A stretch of 64,000 bases of DNA, taken from assembly GCF_016907955.1 (NCBI RefSeq), contig NZ_JAFBCX010000001.1:1364001-1428000 (forward strand), in the 5' to 3' direction. Source of the stretch: Lentzea nigeriaca (GTDB taxonomy: Bacteria; Actinomycetota; Actinomycetes; Mycobacteriales; Pseudonocardiaceae). This document shows, one piece after another, positions 1 through 8,167 of this stretch; positions within the stretch are counted from its first letter, which is position 1; every line of letters starts with the position of its first letter. The notes under the pieces are model-generated. The model saw only the letters and a program-made list of their open reading frames with translations. It did no database searches and was not told where the DNA came from. A program made the position numbers and the translations under genes.

Positions 1-89
1 GTTCGATCATGCTCGGACAACTCGACGCTATGCCCCGCGATGATCGCCGAGTCCCGCATAGCTCCAGCCCGTTGAGACGGCAGGACAGG

Positions 90-1031
90 TCAGACTCCAG
101 TGCGGAGAGGCCCGGAGTTGAAGGTGATGACGTCAGCGAATGCCTGTGGCAGGTCGAACGCGTGGCCGGTGATGTCGGCGTAGGCGCGATGGAGGTTGAG
201 CACGATGCGTTCTGCGTCCGGCATGTCGGTGAACGGGCCGAGGTGGCAGGTGCGGGCTGCCTCCAGGGGTGTGAGTCCGTCGCGCAGGCCTTTCTGGGCG
301 GTGGCGAGCACCAGCCGGTAGTACGCCTGGTGCTGCTCGAGCACCGTCGGCAGGGTGTGAGCGTCGATGACGGCGCCGTGGCCCGGCACCACGTGCTGGG
401 GTTCGTACGAGGCGATCCAGTCCAGCGATCGCAGCGCACCTTCCAGGGAGCCCATGAACACCAGTGGTGTGACTCGGTGAAAGAGCAGGTCGCCGGCGAA
501 CAACACGCGCGTTCCGGGGAGCCAGGCGATCACGTCGCCGTTGGTGTGGGCGGGATGGCCTGGGTGGTGGAGTTCGATGCGGTGGCTGTCGCTGTGCAGG
601 GTGAGTGCCGTGTGGATTGTCAGATCCGGGGCGCGTCGCGTCACCGCGCCCCAGTCGGGTACGGGATGCCAGATCGGTGGGCAGCCGTCGATGACGGTGT
701 CGGCCAGGATGCCTTCTCGGGTCGCTTCGTGTGCGATGACCATCGTCGTGGCGGGAAGCAGGCTGTTGCCGTGCGTGTGGTCGCCGTGCAGGTGGGTGTT
801 GACCAGGTAGCGGATCGGGGTCCCTGGTGCTGCCTGGTCGACGGCGGCGAGCAGGGCGCGGGTTCGTGTTTCGGTGGCGCAGGTGTCGATCAGAACGGCG
901 TGGTCATCCGCGATGACGAAGCCGGCGTTGTTGATCCACCAGGAGCCGTCTGGCTGCACCCAGGCGAAGACGCCGGGCGACAGGGTGTGGGTGCCCGCGG
1001 CCTCCGGTGCCGCGCTGTGGCCGGCGGTCAT
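90..1031 (-). CDS. MBL-fold metallohydrolase
   Basis: A 313-residue metallo-beta-lactamase-fold hydrolase. The metal-binding motif HLHGDH is visible at residues 80-85, with later fold motifs HPGH, FAGDLLFH and VPGHG in the expected order. The ATG at 1031 overlaps the stop of the upstream FAH-family gene in an ATGA junction, so I chose it over the longer open frame, which only shadows the neighbour. It is the last gene of a three-gene minus-strand operon with an amidohydrolase and a fumarylacetoacetase-type hydrolase, which suggests stepwise hydrolytic breakdown of a small cyclic or acylated compound. The substrate cannot be read from the sequence; lactonase, thioesterase or glyoxalase-II-like activities are all possible. 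Confidence 0.88.
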   Translation of the reverse strand: MTAGHSAAPEAAGTHTLSPGVFAWVQPDGSWWINNAGFVIADDHAVLIDTCATETRTRALLAAVDQAAPGTPIRYLVNTHLHGDHTHGNSLLPATTMVIAHEATREGILADTVIDGCPPIWHPVPDWGAVTRRAPDLTIHTALTLHSDSHRIELHHPGHPAHTNGDVIAWLPGTRVLFAGDLLFHRVTPLVFMGSLEGALRSLDWIASYEPQHVVPGHGAVIDAHTLPTVLEQHQAYYRLVLATAQKGLRDGLTPLEAARTCHLGPFTDMPDAERIVLNLHRAYADITGHAFDLPQAFADVITFNSGPLRTGV

Positions 1032-2011
1032 CCGTGGCCTCCGTGAGGTGTGAGCAGGTGCGGGTGCGAACGGGCGCGCAGGTCGCCGGTGGGGCGTTCG
1101 ACGGGCTCGGTCACCCGGCAGCTCTGGGTGCCCAGGTGCTCGACGGTGAGGGTGACGGTGTCGCCGGGGGCCAGCGGAGGGTGGGCGTCGGGTCCGTGGC
1201 GGCCCCACAGTTCGGCCAGACAGCCGCCGCCGCAGGTGCCGGAACCGAGGATGTCGCCGGTGCGTACCTCGGTGCCCCGCGAGGCGTAGGCGATCATCTG
1301 GGCGTAGCTGAAAGCCATGTTGCTCCACCGGTCCTCGCCGACGACGGTTCCGTTGACGGCGGCCGTCATCCGCAGGCCGTAGGCGTTGCCTTCCCGGTAG
1401 GGCTCCAGTTCGTCGGGGGTGACGAACACAGGCCCGAGCGTGGTGGCGCTGTCCTTGCCCTTGGCGGGGCCGAGACGGACCTGCATTTCGGCGAACTGCA
1501 GGTCGCGTGCGGACCAGTCGTTCATCAGCACGTATCCGGCGATGTGGGACTCGGCCTCGTCGACGGTCAGGTCCCGGCCGCCTTGCCCGATCACGGCGGC
1601 GACCTCCAGCTCGAAGTCGAAGCGTGTGCAACCGGGAGGAACGCGGACATCGTCCTGCGGGCCCTGGATCGCGTAGGGACTGGTGAAGTAGAAGGCCGGA
1701 GCTTCGTACCACTGCTCGGGCGGGCCGGCGTCGGGTCCGCCCATCCGGGCCACGCCCTCGACGTGCCGCTCGAAGGTCATGAAGTCCCGCACCGTCGGCG
1801 GCGCGGGGATCGGCGCACGTAGCTGGAGCGAGGCGTACGGGTGCACAGCGCGCGGATCGCGCAGCGCCGCCTCCCCGGCGTCGTTCAACCGCTGTGGCTC
1901 GCCGAGCAGGTCGACAAGACGGATGCCGGGCGGCAGTTCGTGGACGAGGTCGTCGGGGCCCAGTACACCGACGCGGTCGCCGTCGCTGTCGACATAGGTG
2001 ACGAAGCGCAT
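1028..2011 (-). CDS. Fumarylacetoacetate hydrolase (FAH) family protein
   Basis: A 327-residue FAH-family enzyme, which cleaves C-C bonds in 2-oxo or acylpyruvate-type acids using a divalent metal. The central FDFELEVA segment carries the E-x-E metal ligands, followed by DWSARDLQ and a K-G-K-D segment near the active site, all typical of the family. The start at 2011 lies 2 bases after the stop of the amidohydrolase, and its stop overlaps the start of the MBL-fold gene, so translation of all three is probably coupled. Together with the divergent LysR regulator it looks like a catabolic operon for an aromatic or heterocyclic compound. The exact substrate is unknown. Confidence 0.9.
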   Translation of the reverse strand: MRFVTYVDSDGDRVGVLGPDDLVHELPPGIRLVDLLGEPQRLNDAGEAALRDPRAVHPYASLQLRAPIPAPPTVRDFMTFERHVEGVARMGGPDAGPPEQWYEAPAFYFTSPYAIQGPQDDVRVPPGCTRFDFELEVAAVIGQGGRDLTVDEAESHIAGYVLMNDWSARDLQFAEMQVRLGPAKGKDSATTLGPVFVTPDELEPYREGNAYGLRMTAAVNGTVVGEDRWSNMAFSYAQMIAYASRGTEVRTGDILGSGTCGGGCLAELWGRHGPDAHPPLAPGDTVTLTVEHLGTQSCRVTEPVERPTGDLRARSHPHLLTPHGGHG

Positions 2012-2013
2012 GA

Positions 2014-3444
2014 TCACTTCTCCGGAGTCGTCTGGAGGCCGTGCGACATCCGGGCGATGAAACCCCAGCCCTCCGGCGGAGTTCCCGGCAGGGGACGTCC
2101 GGCGGCGGCTACCCGGCCGAGGACTCCCTCGGCAGAGGACTCCGCCTGCGTCAGCAGGGCCGGAAGGTCGGCCCCGGTGAGCAGGCCGTCGCGCTTGGCG
2201 AAGCGGCCGGCGACCAGAACGTGACGGACGTCGGCGGGTGTGGTCTGGAAGACGAGGGTGCCGGCCGGGTCGAGGTGGGGGTGCTGGGACATGCCCGGTC
2301 CGCCGGTGACGATGATGTCGGCCTGTTTGCCGGGGGTGAGGCTGCCGATCCGGCCCTCCAGGCCGATTGCCTCCGCCGCGTTGACGGTGGTCCAGGCCAG
2401 CGCTTCCTGCGCGGTGATGGTCACCGCGGCGGGATCCCCTCCGCCGAGGTTGAGCGCCTCGGTGTCTGCCCAGCGCTGGAAGGCCAGGCCCATGCGGGTC
2501 TGCGTGAACAGGTCGCCGGTGTTCAGCGAGACGATGTCGCAGGACAGGGTCGGCTTGATGCCGTGCCGCCGAGCCGCGGCGAAGGCCGGGCGGCCCATGC
2601 CCATGTTGAGCTCGGTCTCCACCGAGATCGACAGCTTGGCTCCATGATCGGCCAGCAGGCGCCACTCCTCATCGGTGAGGGTGTTGCAGTGCACGTGGAC
2701 CAGGTCCGGCCCGAGCAGGCCCGCCGCGGCGAACTCGCGGACGCCGCTGGGCAGCGACCACACGCAGCCGGTGTGCGTGACGATCAGCGCGTCTCGTTCA
2801 CGGGCGGCGGCGACCTCCGCGCGGGTGGTCTCGAACGGCAGCGTGCCGTACTCGGTGAGCGCCACGCCGAGGGTCAGCAGTGCGTCGCGGCTCGGGAAGT
2901 GGGCGTCGGCGATCCGCGCGAAGTCCGCGAGGCGGGCGGCGTGGTCACCGAAGTGCGGCGGCTGCATCGGGTTCGACTCGAAGAACCCGTAGCCGAACAC
3001 CGCCCGGATTCCCGCGTACCGCAACCCTGAGATCGCCGCGTCGGTGTGCTCGGGTGTGTTGTTGCAGTGCGAGAAGTCCAGGATCGTGGTGACACCCGAG
3101 TTGAGCGCGTCCAGGGCACCGAGCTGGTTGCCCAGGTGAACGTCGTCGGCCAGGTAGGCCGGAGAGACACCGAGCCGGACGCCGAACAGGTAGTCCGCCA
3201 GGGTCCAGTCGGCACACAGGGCACGCAGCTGCGTCTGCCAGGTGTGCCGGTGGGTGTCGATCATGCCGGGTGCCACGATGTGTCCCGCGACGTCGACGAT
3301 CTCCGCGTCGCCGACGGGCAGGTCCGGTGCCACCGCGGCAATCAGACCGTCCTCGATCAGGACGTCACCGCGCGGCAGGCTCCCCAGGCGCGGATCCATG
3401 GTCAGAACGGTGCCGCCGCGCAGCACGGTGCGATGCCGGGCCAT
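2014..3444 (-). CDS. Amidohydrolase (cytosine deaminase/chlorohydrolase-like)
   Basis: A 476-residue metal-dependent amidohydrolase of the cytosine deaminase/AtzB-TrzN type. The N-terminal metal motif THRH (His65 and His67) follows the usual APGMIDTH segment. Later metal and catalytic segments are THTG, VHVHCNTL and SCDIVSLN, and the C-terminal beta-sandwich closes with GRIGSLTPGKQADI. Such enzymes deaminate or dechlorinate ring compounds. It is the first gene of the minus-strand operon; its start faces the LysR gene at 3639 across a 194-base promoter region. The substrate is not predictable, but an N-heterocycle fits the FAH and MBL hydrolases downstream. Confidence 0.9.
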   Translation of the reverse strand: MARHRTVLRGGTVLTMDPRLGSLPRGDVLIEDGLIAAVAPDLPVGDAEIVDVAGHIVAPGMIDTHRHTWQTQLRALCADWTLADYLFGVRLGVSPAYLADDVHLGNQLGALDALNSGVTTILDFSHCNNTPEHTDAAISGLRYAGIRAVFGYGFFESNPMQPPHFGDHAARLADFARIADAHFPSRDALLTLGVALTEYGTLPFETTRAEVAAARERDALIVTHTGCVWSLPSGVREFAAAGLLGPDLVHVHCNTLTDEEWRLLADHGAKLSISVETELNMGMGRPAFAAARRHGIKPTLSCDIVSLNTGDLFTQTRMGLAFQRWADTEALNLGGGDPAAVTITAQEALAWTTVNAAEAIGLEGRIGSLTPGKQADIIVTGGPGMSQHPHLDPAGTLVFQTTPADVRHVLVAGRFAKRDGLLTGADLPALLTQAESSAEGVLGRVAAAGRPLPGTPPEGWGFIARMSHGLQTTPEK

Positions 3445-3525
3445 GATGACTCCCTTGTCATCCGAACCACAGAGGCAGGAACCTCTCCTGGCCCCACCTC
3501 ATCAGGAGGCAGGCCGACGATCATC

Positions 3526-3540
3526 AACCAAATCGGTTGT
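3526..3540. promoter_or_regulatory. Inverted repeat in divergent LysR/operon promoter
   Basis: CAACC-N5-GGTTG forms a 15-base imperfect palindrome midway between the divergent amidohydrolase operon and the LysR gene. A dyad in this position is typical for a LysR recognition site controlling both directions. No clear -35/-10 pair was identified. Confidence 0.45.
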
Positions 3541-3638
3541 GAACAAGAGCTTGACGACTCGGCCCCGGTGACGTAGACGGACGTACCACGCAGGCACCGA
3601 TCGGGTCACCCGAAGCCGAAGCACGGAGGGCGCAAGGG

Positions 3639-4505
3639 ATGGACATCCGGGCACTCCGCTACGCGGTGACACTGGCGGAAGAACTGCACTTCGGCAGGGC
3701 CGCGCGGCGGCACTACATCAGCCCCCAGCCCTTCGGCCGCCACATCCAGCGACTGGAACGGGAACTCGGCACCACACTCTTCGACCGCACCAGCCGCCGG
3801 GTGACGCTCACTCCCGACGGAGCACGGCTGATCGCGGAGGCCAGCAGACTGCTCAGCACCGCGGACTCCCTCACCGCACAGCACCGCGACGGCACACCCG
3901 ACGAACACCAGCTCACCCTCGGTGTCCTGGGATTCGGACTGGCCGAACGCTGGCCGGACCTGATCGAGACCCTGCACAGCGCCGACCCCGGTATCGCCTT
4001 CTCCTATGCCGAACTGGACCTCGCAGACCAGTACGAAGCCGTCCGCAGCCACCAGGTCGACGTGGGCATCGTCCAGTACGTCGGCCCGGTCGACGGGCTC
4101 GTCTTCGAGCCCGCGATGACCATGCCCCGAGTCGTGGTCGTTCCCGCCCGTTCCGCGTTCGCCGAGGCAGATCACCTGACCGAAGCCGACGTCAGAGACG
4201 CCTCCTGGCTCCCCACCGCCCTGGCCCACCCCGCCCTCGCGGCCTGGTCGGGGCCCGCCGTGCCCAGGTCGCTGGGCCGCAACGCCCTGCGCCACCCCGC
4301 CGCCATACCGGGGGCCGTGGCGACGACCGGTCTCCTGGCCCTGCACGCCGATGCCGCCCGCCGCTTCTACCCTCACCCCGACGTCCGCTTCGTTCCTCTC
4401 TCAGGACCACCCGTGGAGATCGCCGTCGCCACGCGTGCCACCGACAACCGGACCACCATCGCCGCCGTACGAGACGCCACCCGGCTGCTCCGCACAGCAC
4501 GGTGA
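3639..4505 (+). CDS. LysR-family transcriptional regulator
   Basis: A 288-residue LysR-type regulator. The N-terminal winged helix (residues 1-60) reads as the classic LRYAVTLAEELHFGRAA start, followed by the QRLERELGTTLFDR recognition region, and a periplasmic-binding-like effector domain fills residues 90-288. The ATG at 3639 leaves the expected 'MDIRALRY' beginning. It is transcribed divergently from the amidohydrolase/FAH/MBL operon and very probably controls it, with the pathway substrate or an intermediate as inducer. The dyad at 3526-3540 is a candidate site. Confidence 0.93.
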   Translation: MDIRALRYAVTLAEELHFGRAARRHYISPQPFGRHIQRLERELGTTLFDRTSRRVTLTPDGARLIAEASRLLSTADSLTAQHRDGTPDEHQLTLGVLGFGLAERWPDLIETLHSADPGIAFSYAELDLADQYEAVRSHQVDVGIVQYVGPVDGLVFEPAMTMPRVVVVPARSAFAEADHLTEADVRDASWLPTALAHPALAAWSGPAVPRSLGRNALRHPAAIPGAVATTGLLALHADAARRFYPHPDVRFVPLSGPPVEIAVATRATDNRTTIAAVRDATRLLRTAR

Positions 4506-4769
4506 ACCAGCTCGGCGATGACATCCACATCGCCCGTCCTGGGGCGCATCTGAGGCGCCACGGCAAGGGCCCCACACAGCGCATCACACCCCTGACCAGC
4601 AGCATCTCAGCCGGCCGGTCCACCGACCCGGTGTTCCCACCCGCCGAAGCCACCGGCTCCGCCGATACAAAGGAATCCGCGTCTGGCCTCACGCTCCGCG
4701 CGTTGCGGTGTCGGCCGCAGGAGCGCCTCTTCGGTTTGTGCGAGGTGGCGGGCGAACTCGGGCCCAGGC

Positions 4770-4961
4770 GGGACATGACGTGCTCGGCGCCAAACCGCCG
4801 CTGCGCATACCCGCCTGGCCGGTCCGCCTGCTCGCGGGCAAGGGCGCATTGGAGTTCATGACCCGCAGCCGCGGCATCACCAGCGAGAAGACCAAGCGCG
4901 AACTGGGCTGGACACCCCGGTATCCAGCTGGTGCAAGGGTTTCCTCGACGGGCTGGACTGA
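4770..4961 (+). pseudogene. 3' remnant of an NAD-dependent epimerase/dehydratase
   Basis: This stretch encodes the C-terminal end of an extended-SDR epimerase: a PPLRIPAWPVRLLAG segment, then SRGITSEKTKRELGWTPRYP. After 'RYP' (about 4927) the open frame changes to meaningless sequence, while the frame shifted by one continues as WCKGFLDGLD and a TGA at 4959-4961, the normal ending of this family. A single-base deletion therefore broke the gene. No Rossmann-fold N-terminus is visible upstream; the rest of 4506-5065 shows no gene I can support. I read it as a decayed fragment left by an old rearrangement. Confidence 0.7.
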
Positions 4962-5065
4962 CATGTCGATCTCGGAGCTGGACTGCGAGCTGCGGCCCAG
5001 GACGTTCGCCAGTCCGCCGGTACCTGCCGATGGCCTGACTCGATTGCGTCTGGGTAAATCATCGG

Positions 5066-5090
5066 TTGACGAGCTTTCATTTGAAGTCAA
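5066..5090. promoter_or_regulatory. Inverted repeat upstream of NAD(P)-binding reductase
   Basis: TTGAC-N15-GTCAA sits 26 bases before the ATG at 5117. The spacing and dyad resemble a LysR-type operator, and a LysR gene is convergent with the downstream gene. The left arm could also serve as a -35 element. Weak evidence, no confirmed promoter. Confidence 0.35.
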
Positions 5091-5116
5091 TCCGTGGCGT
5101 GCCTAGCGTCTTCGGC

Positions 5117-5722
5117 ATGAACCTCGTAGTCCTCGCGGCCTCGGGCCGCACGGGTCTCGCCCTCGCCCGCCAAGCCCTGCGCCGCGGCCACACCGTCACC
5201 GCGATCGCCCGCGATCCGGGCCGGATCACGCTGGACCACCCGAACCTGCGCAAGGTGGCGGGTGACGCGATCGACCCGGCGAGCATCGCCGCCGTCGTCG
5301 GCGCGGACTCCGTCGTGCTCTCCGGTCTCGGCACGGAAGTGGCCGGGATTCTGTCCGACGGAGCGAAAGCGGTGGTCGCCGCCGGGCCGCGCCGGATCAT
5401 CTGGCTCGGCGCCTACGGCACCGGCGCGTCCGCCGAGGCGGCGGGAGAGGGTGCCGCCGTGCTCGCGAAGTTCCTGGGCGACCGGATCTCGGACAAGATC
5501 GCCGCCGACAACGCCGTGCTCGCCGCCGGGGGCACCGTCTTCCACGCCGGTGTGCTCACCGACGACCCGGAGAGCCCGCGCAGGCGCACGGTCGGCCTGG
5601 ACGCCGCACCGCCGTTCGACCTGGGAGCGACGGTAAGCAGGGAGACCGTGGCCGCCGCCATGCTGGACGAGGCCGAGAACCCGCGCTTTCCCGGCGTCGT
5701 CGCCCTGCCGCTAGCCGGCTAG
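5117..5722 (+). CDS. NAD(P)H-binding SDR-like protein
   Basis: A 201-residue atypical short-chain dehydrogenase/NmrA-like protein. The start MNLVVLAASGRTGLALARQAL contains the GxxGxxG-type dinucleotide loop, followed by an acidic/basic stretch after beta-2 (TAIARDPGRI) typical for NADP preference and a beta-4 segment SVVLSGLG. I placed the start at ATG 5117 because the nucleotide-binding strand must begin there; the open frame extends 51 bases upstream without a homologous sequence. It ends 12 bases inside the convergent LysR gene. Likely an oxidoreductase or redox-sensing protein; the substrate is unknown. Confidence 0.88.
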   Translation: MNLVVLAASGRTGLALARQALRRGHTVTAIARDPGRITLDHPNLRKVAGDAIDPASIAAVVGADSVVLSGLGTEVAGILSDGAKAVVAAGPRRIIWLGAYGTGASAEAAGEGAAVLAKFLGDRISDKIAADNAVLAAGGTVFHAGVLTDDPESPRRRTVGLDAAPPFDLGATVSRETVAAAMLDEAENPRFPGVVALPLAG

Positions 5723-6610
5723 CACCTCGGCGAGGGTCGTCCGCACCTGCTCGCGCAGCCAGGTGTGGGCGAGGTCGGAGTCGTACCGCTGGTGCCAGGT
5801 GCAGTTGATCGGTGCCTCTGGGGACTCGACCGGCAGTGGCCGGGTGAGCAGACCGAACGCCTCGATCAACGGGCGGCAGACGATCGTCGTGGTGGTGACC
5901 AGCGCGTCGCCCGCCGCCGCGATCTGCAGCGCGGAGTGCACCGTCGCCACCGTCGCGATCACCTTGCGCTGCAAGCCTTCTGCTGCCAGCACGTCGTCGA
6001 TCGGTGCGGTGAGACGGCCCCGCCGGGAGACGAGCACGTGCGGCTGCGCGGCGTAGGCGGCCAGGTCGAGGTGGTCCGCGCACGGGTGGCCGGACCGCAT
6101 GACCACGGCCAGCGGATCGGTGCCGAGCGTCTCGGAGCGGAACTCCGGCAGGTCGGGACGGCCGCTGCCGAGCTCCAGGTCGACCCGGCCGTGCCGCAGG
6201 TCGTCGGTGTCGGCGGAGTGCTCGGCGAGTACCCGCAGCCGCACGCCCGGTGCCTGCTCCGCGAGCCTGCCGACCAGCAGCGGCACGAGCGACGAGGTGA
6301 GCGCGTCGTGGCACTGGAGCGTGAAGGTGCGGTCCAGCTCGACGAGGTCCAGCTTGCGGCTCGGCGCGAGCACGGCGTTGGCCTGCCGCACCAGCCGGTG
6401 CACCTCTTCGCGGATGCCCAGCGCATACGGCGTGGGCGTCATCGAGTGGCCGGTGCGCACCAGGATGTCGTCCCCGGTCGCCTTCCTGATCCGCCCGAGG
6501 GTGCGGCTCACCGCGGGTGACGACAGGTGCAGTCGCTGCGCGGCACCCATCACGCTGCCCTCTTCGAGTAGCGCGTCCAGCACGGTCAGCAGATTCAGAT
6601 CCGCTTGCAT
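5711..6610 (-). CDS. LysR-family transcriptional regulator
   Basis: A 299-residue LysR regulator (NodD/NahR-like subgroup, beginning with MQADLNLLTVLDALL). The helix-turn-helix covers residues 5-62 and the effector domain the rest. The start ATG at 6610 is only 23 bases from the divergent start of the inositol-phosphatase-family gene, so the two share a compact control region, and the 3' end overlaps the convergent SDR gene by 12 bases. Position suggests control of one or both neighbours. Confidence 0.92.
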   Translation of the reverse strand: MQADLNLLTVLDALLEEGSVMGAAQRLHLSSPAVSRTLGRIRKATGDDILVRTGHSMTPTPYALGIREEVHRLVRQANAVLAPSRKLDLVELDRTFTLQCHDALTSSLVPLLVGRLAEQAPGVRLRVLAEHSADTDDLRHGRVDLELGSGRPDLPEFRSETLGTDPLAVVMRSGHPCADHLDLAAYAAQPHVLVSRRGRLTAPIDDVLAAEGLQRKVIATVATVHSALQIAAAGDALVTTTTIVCRPLIEAFGLLTRPLPVESPEAPINCTWHQRYDSDLAHTWLREQVRTTLAEVLAG

Positions 6611-6633
6611 GACAGACAATCTTGGAGGAAACC

Positions 6634-7398
6634 ATGCTCGCTGCCACAACCGCGTCCGTCCGCCGTGCCGGAGCGCGGATGCTGAAGCGGTACTCGACGG
6701 AGTCACGCACGTCCAGCCTCGCCGAGGTCATCGCCGCGGTCCGGGCCAACGATGCGGCCGTGGCCGACGTGCTTCGGGCGGAACTGGCCGAGATCCGGCC
6801 GGAAGCCCGCTGGCTCGACGACGAACACGGTTCCGGAGCGCTCGAACCGGGCGAGTGGTGGCTCGTCGACCCGGTCGGCGGCAACATGAACGCGGTCCAC
6901 GGCATGACCGACTGGAACATCGGCGTGAGCCTGGTCCGCGACGGGCGTCCGGTGCTGGCGGTCGTGTACTTCCCGTTGGCCGACGAGATGTTCACGGCTA
7001 CCGAAGGCGGTGGCGCGTTCCTCAACGGCGTCCGGCTGAAGGTCTCCGGCAAGACGTCGCTGGACGGCGCGCTGGCCGGCACCGGTCAGGCCCAGCCGGG
7101 CCAGGGCTCGGAGATCGCCGACCGGATGGGCGCCTCCTACAGCGCGATGGTGAAGGAGGCCCTCTACGTCCGGATCTCCGTGCCGGTGACCCATCAGCTC
7201 GCTCAGGTCGCCGCGGGACGGATGGACCTGCACTGGCAGTACGACAACGTGCGCGCACACGCGGCAGGCGTGCTGCTCGTTCAGGAGGCCGGAGGTGTCG
7301 TCACGGATCTCGACGGCAAGCCGTGGGAGCTGACCAGCCGTGAGTACCTCGCCGCCGCGCCAGGCGTGCACGGCGCCGCGTTGGAGGTGCTGGCGTAG
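6634..7398 (+). CDS. Inositol monophosphatase-family protein with altered active site
   Basis: A 254-residue member of the Li+-sensitive, Mg2+-dependent phosphatase fold. WLDDEHGSG matches the first metal motif. The canonical DPIDGT is DPVGGN at residues 79-84, replacing the third metal-binding Asp by Gly and the Thr by Asn. The C-terminal WDxAAG motif reads RAHAAG, so its Asp is absent too, although VLLVQEAGG that follows is intact. A related subgroup with DPxxGNxNHxHG-type motifs exists among bacterial family members, so this may be a subfamily trait. ATG 6634 is chosen because GGAGG at 6624-6628 sits 5 bases upstream. Hydrolytic activity is uncertain. Confidence 0.85.
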   Translation: MLAATTASVRRAGARMLKRYSTESRTSSLAEVIAAVRANDAAVADVLRAELAEIRPEARWLDDEHGSGALEPGEWWLVDPVGGNMNAVHGMTDWNIGVSLVRDGRPVLAVVYFPLADEMFTATEGGGAFLNGVRLKVSGKTSLDGALAGTGQAQPGQGSEIADRMGASYSAMVKEALYVRISVPVTHQLAQVAAGRMDLHWQYDNVRAHAAGVLLVQEAGGVVTDLDGKPWELTSREYLAAAPGVHGAALEVLA

Positions 7399-7403
7399 CG
7401 GGC

Positions 7404-7436
7404 GGCCCCCGCTCGTGCACAGTGCGAGCGGGGGCC
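7404..7436 (+). terminator. Hairpin terminator after phosphatase-family gene
   Basis: A perfect 12-bp stem (GGCCCCCGCTCG with its complement) around a 9-base loop starts 5 bases after the stop codon. There is no T-run, as is common in actinomycete terminators. Confidence 0.75.
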
Positions 7437-7457
7437 GGAGGTCGTCCGCGGTGAAAT

Positions 7458-7874
7458 GTGGAAGGAGCGGACCGGCCGGGGCCGTGGCCATCCGCAACCG
7501 GCGCAAGGTTTTCCGGACGATTCGGCGTCCATCCCGCTTCTGCGGAGGTCATCGTCGGTGTCACCGGGGCGCTTGCCGCGCTCGGCCTGACCGGCACTCC
7601 CGACACCGAATCCGGTCACGCCGATCGGACGCTGCTGAGGGCCGCCTGGACGCAGACCTGCTTGCCCGCCAAGCGAAGTCGCGACACCCATCACCTGTTC
7701 TGGGACTGTGTGCTGGTCGCGGAACTGACCACCGGCGAACGTCCCACCGACCCGCTGCTGGCCGACGCGATCGGGGGAACGGCAGCCGCCGTGCTGTGGC
7801 GCGAGCACCTGACCGCCGACGTGCTCCTGCGTCCCTCGACTACGGCAGGCGTTCAGAGCGGGACTTCGGCATGA
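7458..7874 (+). CDS. Hypothetical protein, possibly a remnant
   Basis: Up to 138 residues. From about 7530 onward the frame shows strong G/C preference at third positions, as in neighbouring real genes, so at least the last 110 residues (from HPASAEVIVG) look coding. I recognise no domain. No convincing ribosome site supports the annotated start, so the true 5' end may be missing or decayed. The TGA overlaps an ATG that opens another short frame (7871), as in a former operon. The surrounding 7.4-8.15 kb lacks intact genes. Confidence 0.4.
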   Translation: MEGADRPGPWPSATGARFSGRFGVHPASAEVIVGVTGALAALGLTGTPDTESGHADRTLLRAAWTQTCLPAKRSRDTHHLFWDCVLVAELTTGERPTDPLLADAIGGTAAAVLWREHLTADVLLRPSTTAGVQSGTSA

Positions 7875-7999
7875 CCAAAAGGGTGTGGCCCGATCCGGTG
7901 CTGGACACCGTGAACCGTGTGGTGTGGACGATCGAAGGCCTGCGGGGTATGTGGGTTGTCTTACGGTGGTGTCACGATGATCAGTCTCATAGACCGTGA
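7871..7999 (+). pseudogene. 5' fragment of a decayed downstream gene
   Basis: ATGA overlap with the preceding frame and about 27 codons of normal-looking coding sequence (MTKRVWPDPVLDTVNRVV...), after which codon bias is lost near 7950 and a stop follows at 7999. It looks like the beginning of a gene truncated by a rearrangement. Product unknown. Confidence 0.3.
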
Positions 8000-8002
8000 C
8001 AC
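7969..8002. repeat. Inverted repeat at decay junction
   Basis: GTGTCACG and CGTGACAC form a perfect 8-base inverted repeat separated by 18 bases, exactly where coding bias ends. It may be an operator dyad, a hairpin, or the scar of an inserted element. From here to the regulator's stop at 8168 no clear gene is seen, although the frame from 8043 keeps some coding character. Confidence 0.35.
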
Positions 8003-8167
8003 TTCCTTAATAGCCTGGGCTTCCGAGAGAGTCGCGGCATAGGTGGGCGCGGTCAACCCGGCCCTATTGTGGGCGGTGGGGCAGGCTGTCCGTCCTGTAC
8101 TGGCTGCCCGCTGCGAGCGCACGCTCAGGTCGGAGTTCGAGGCGCTGCATGCGGAGCTTCATGCGCG

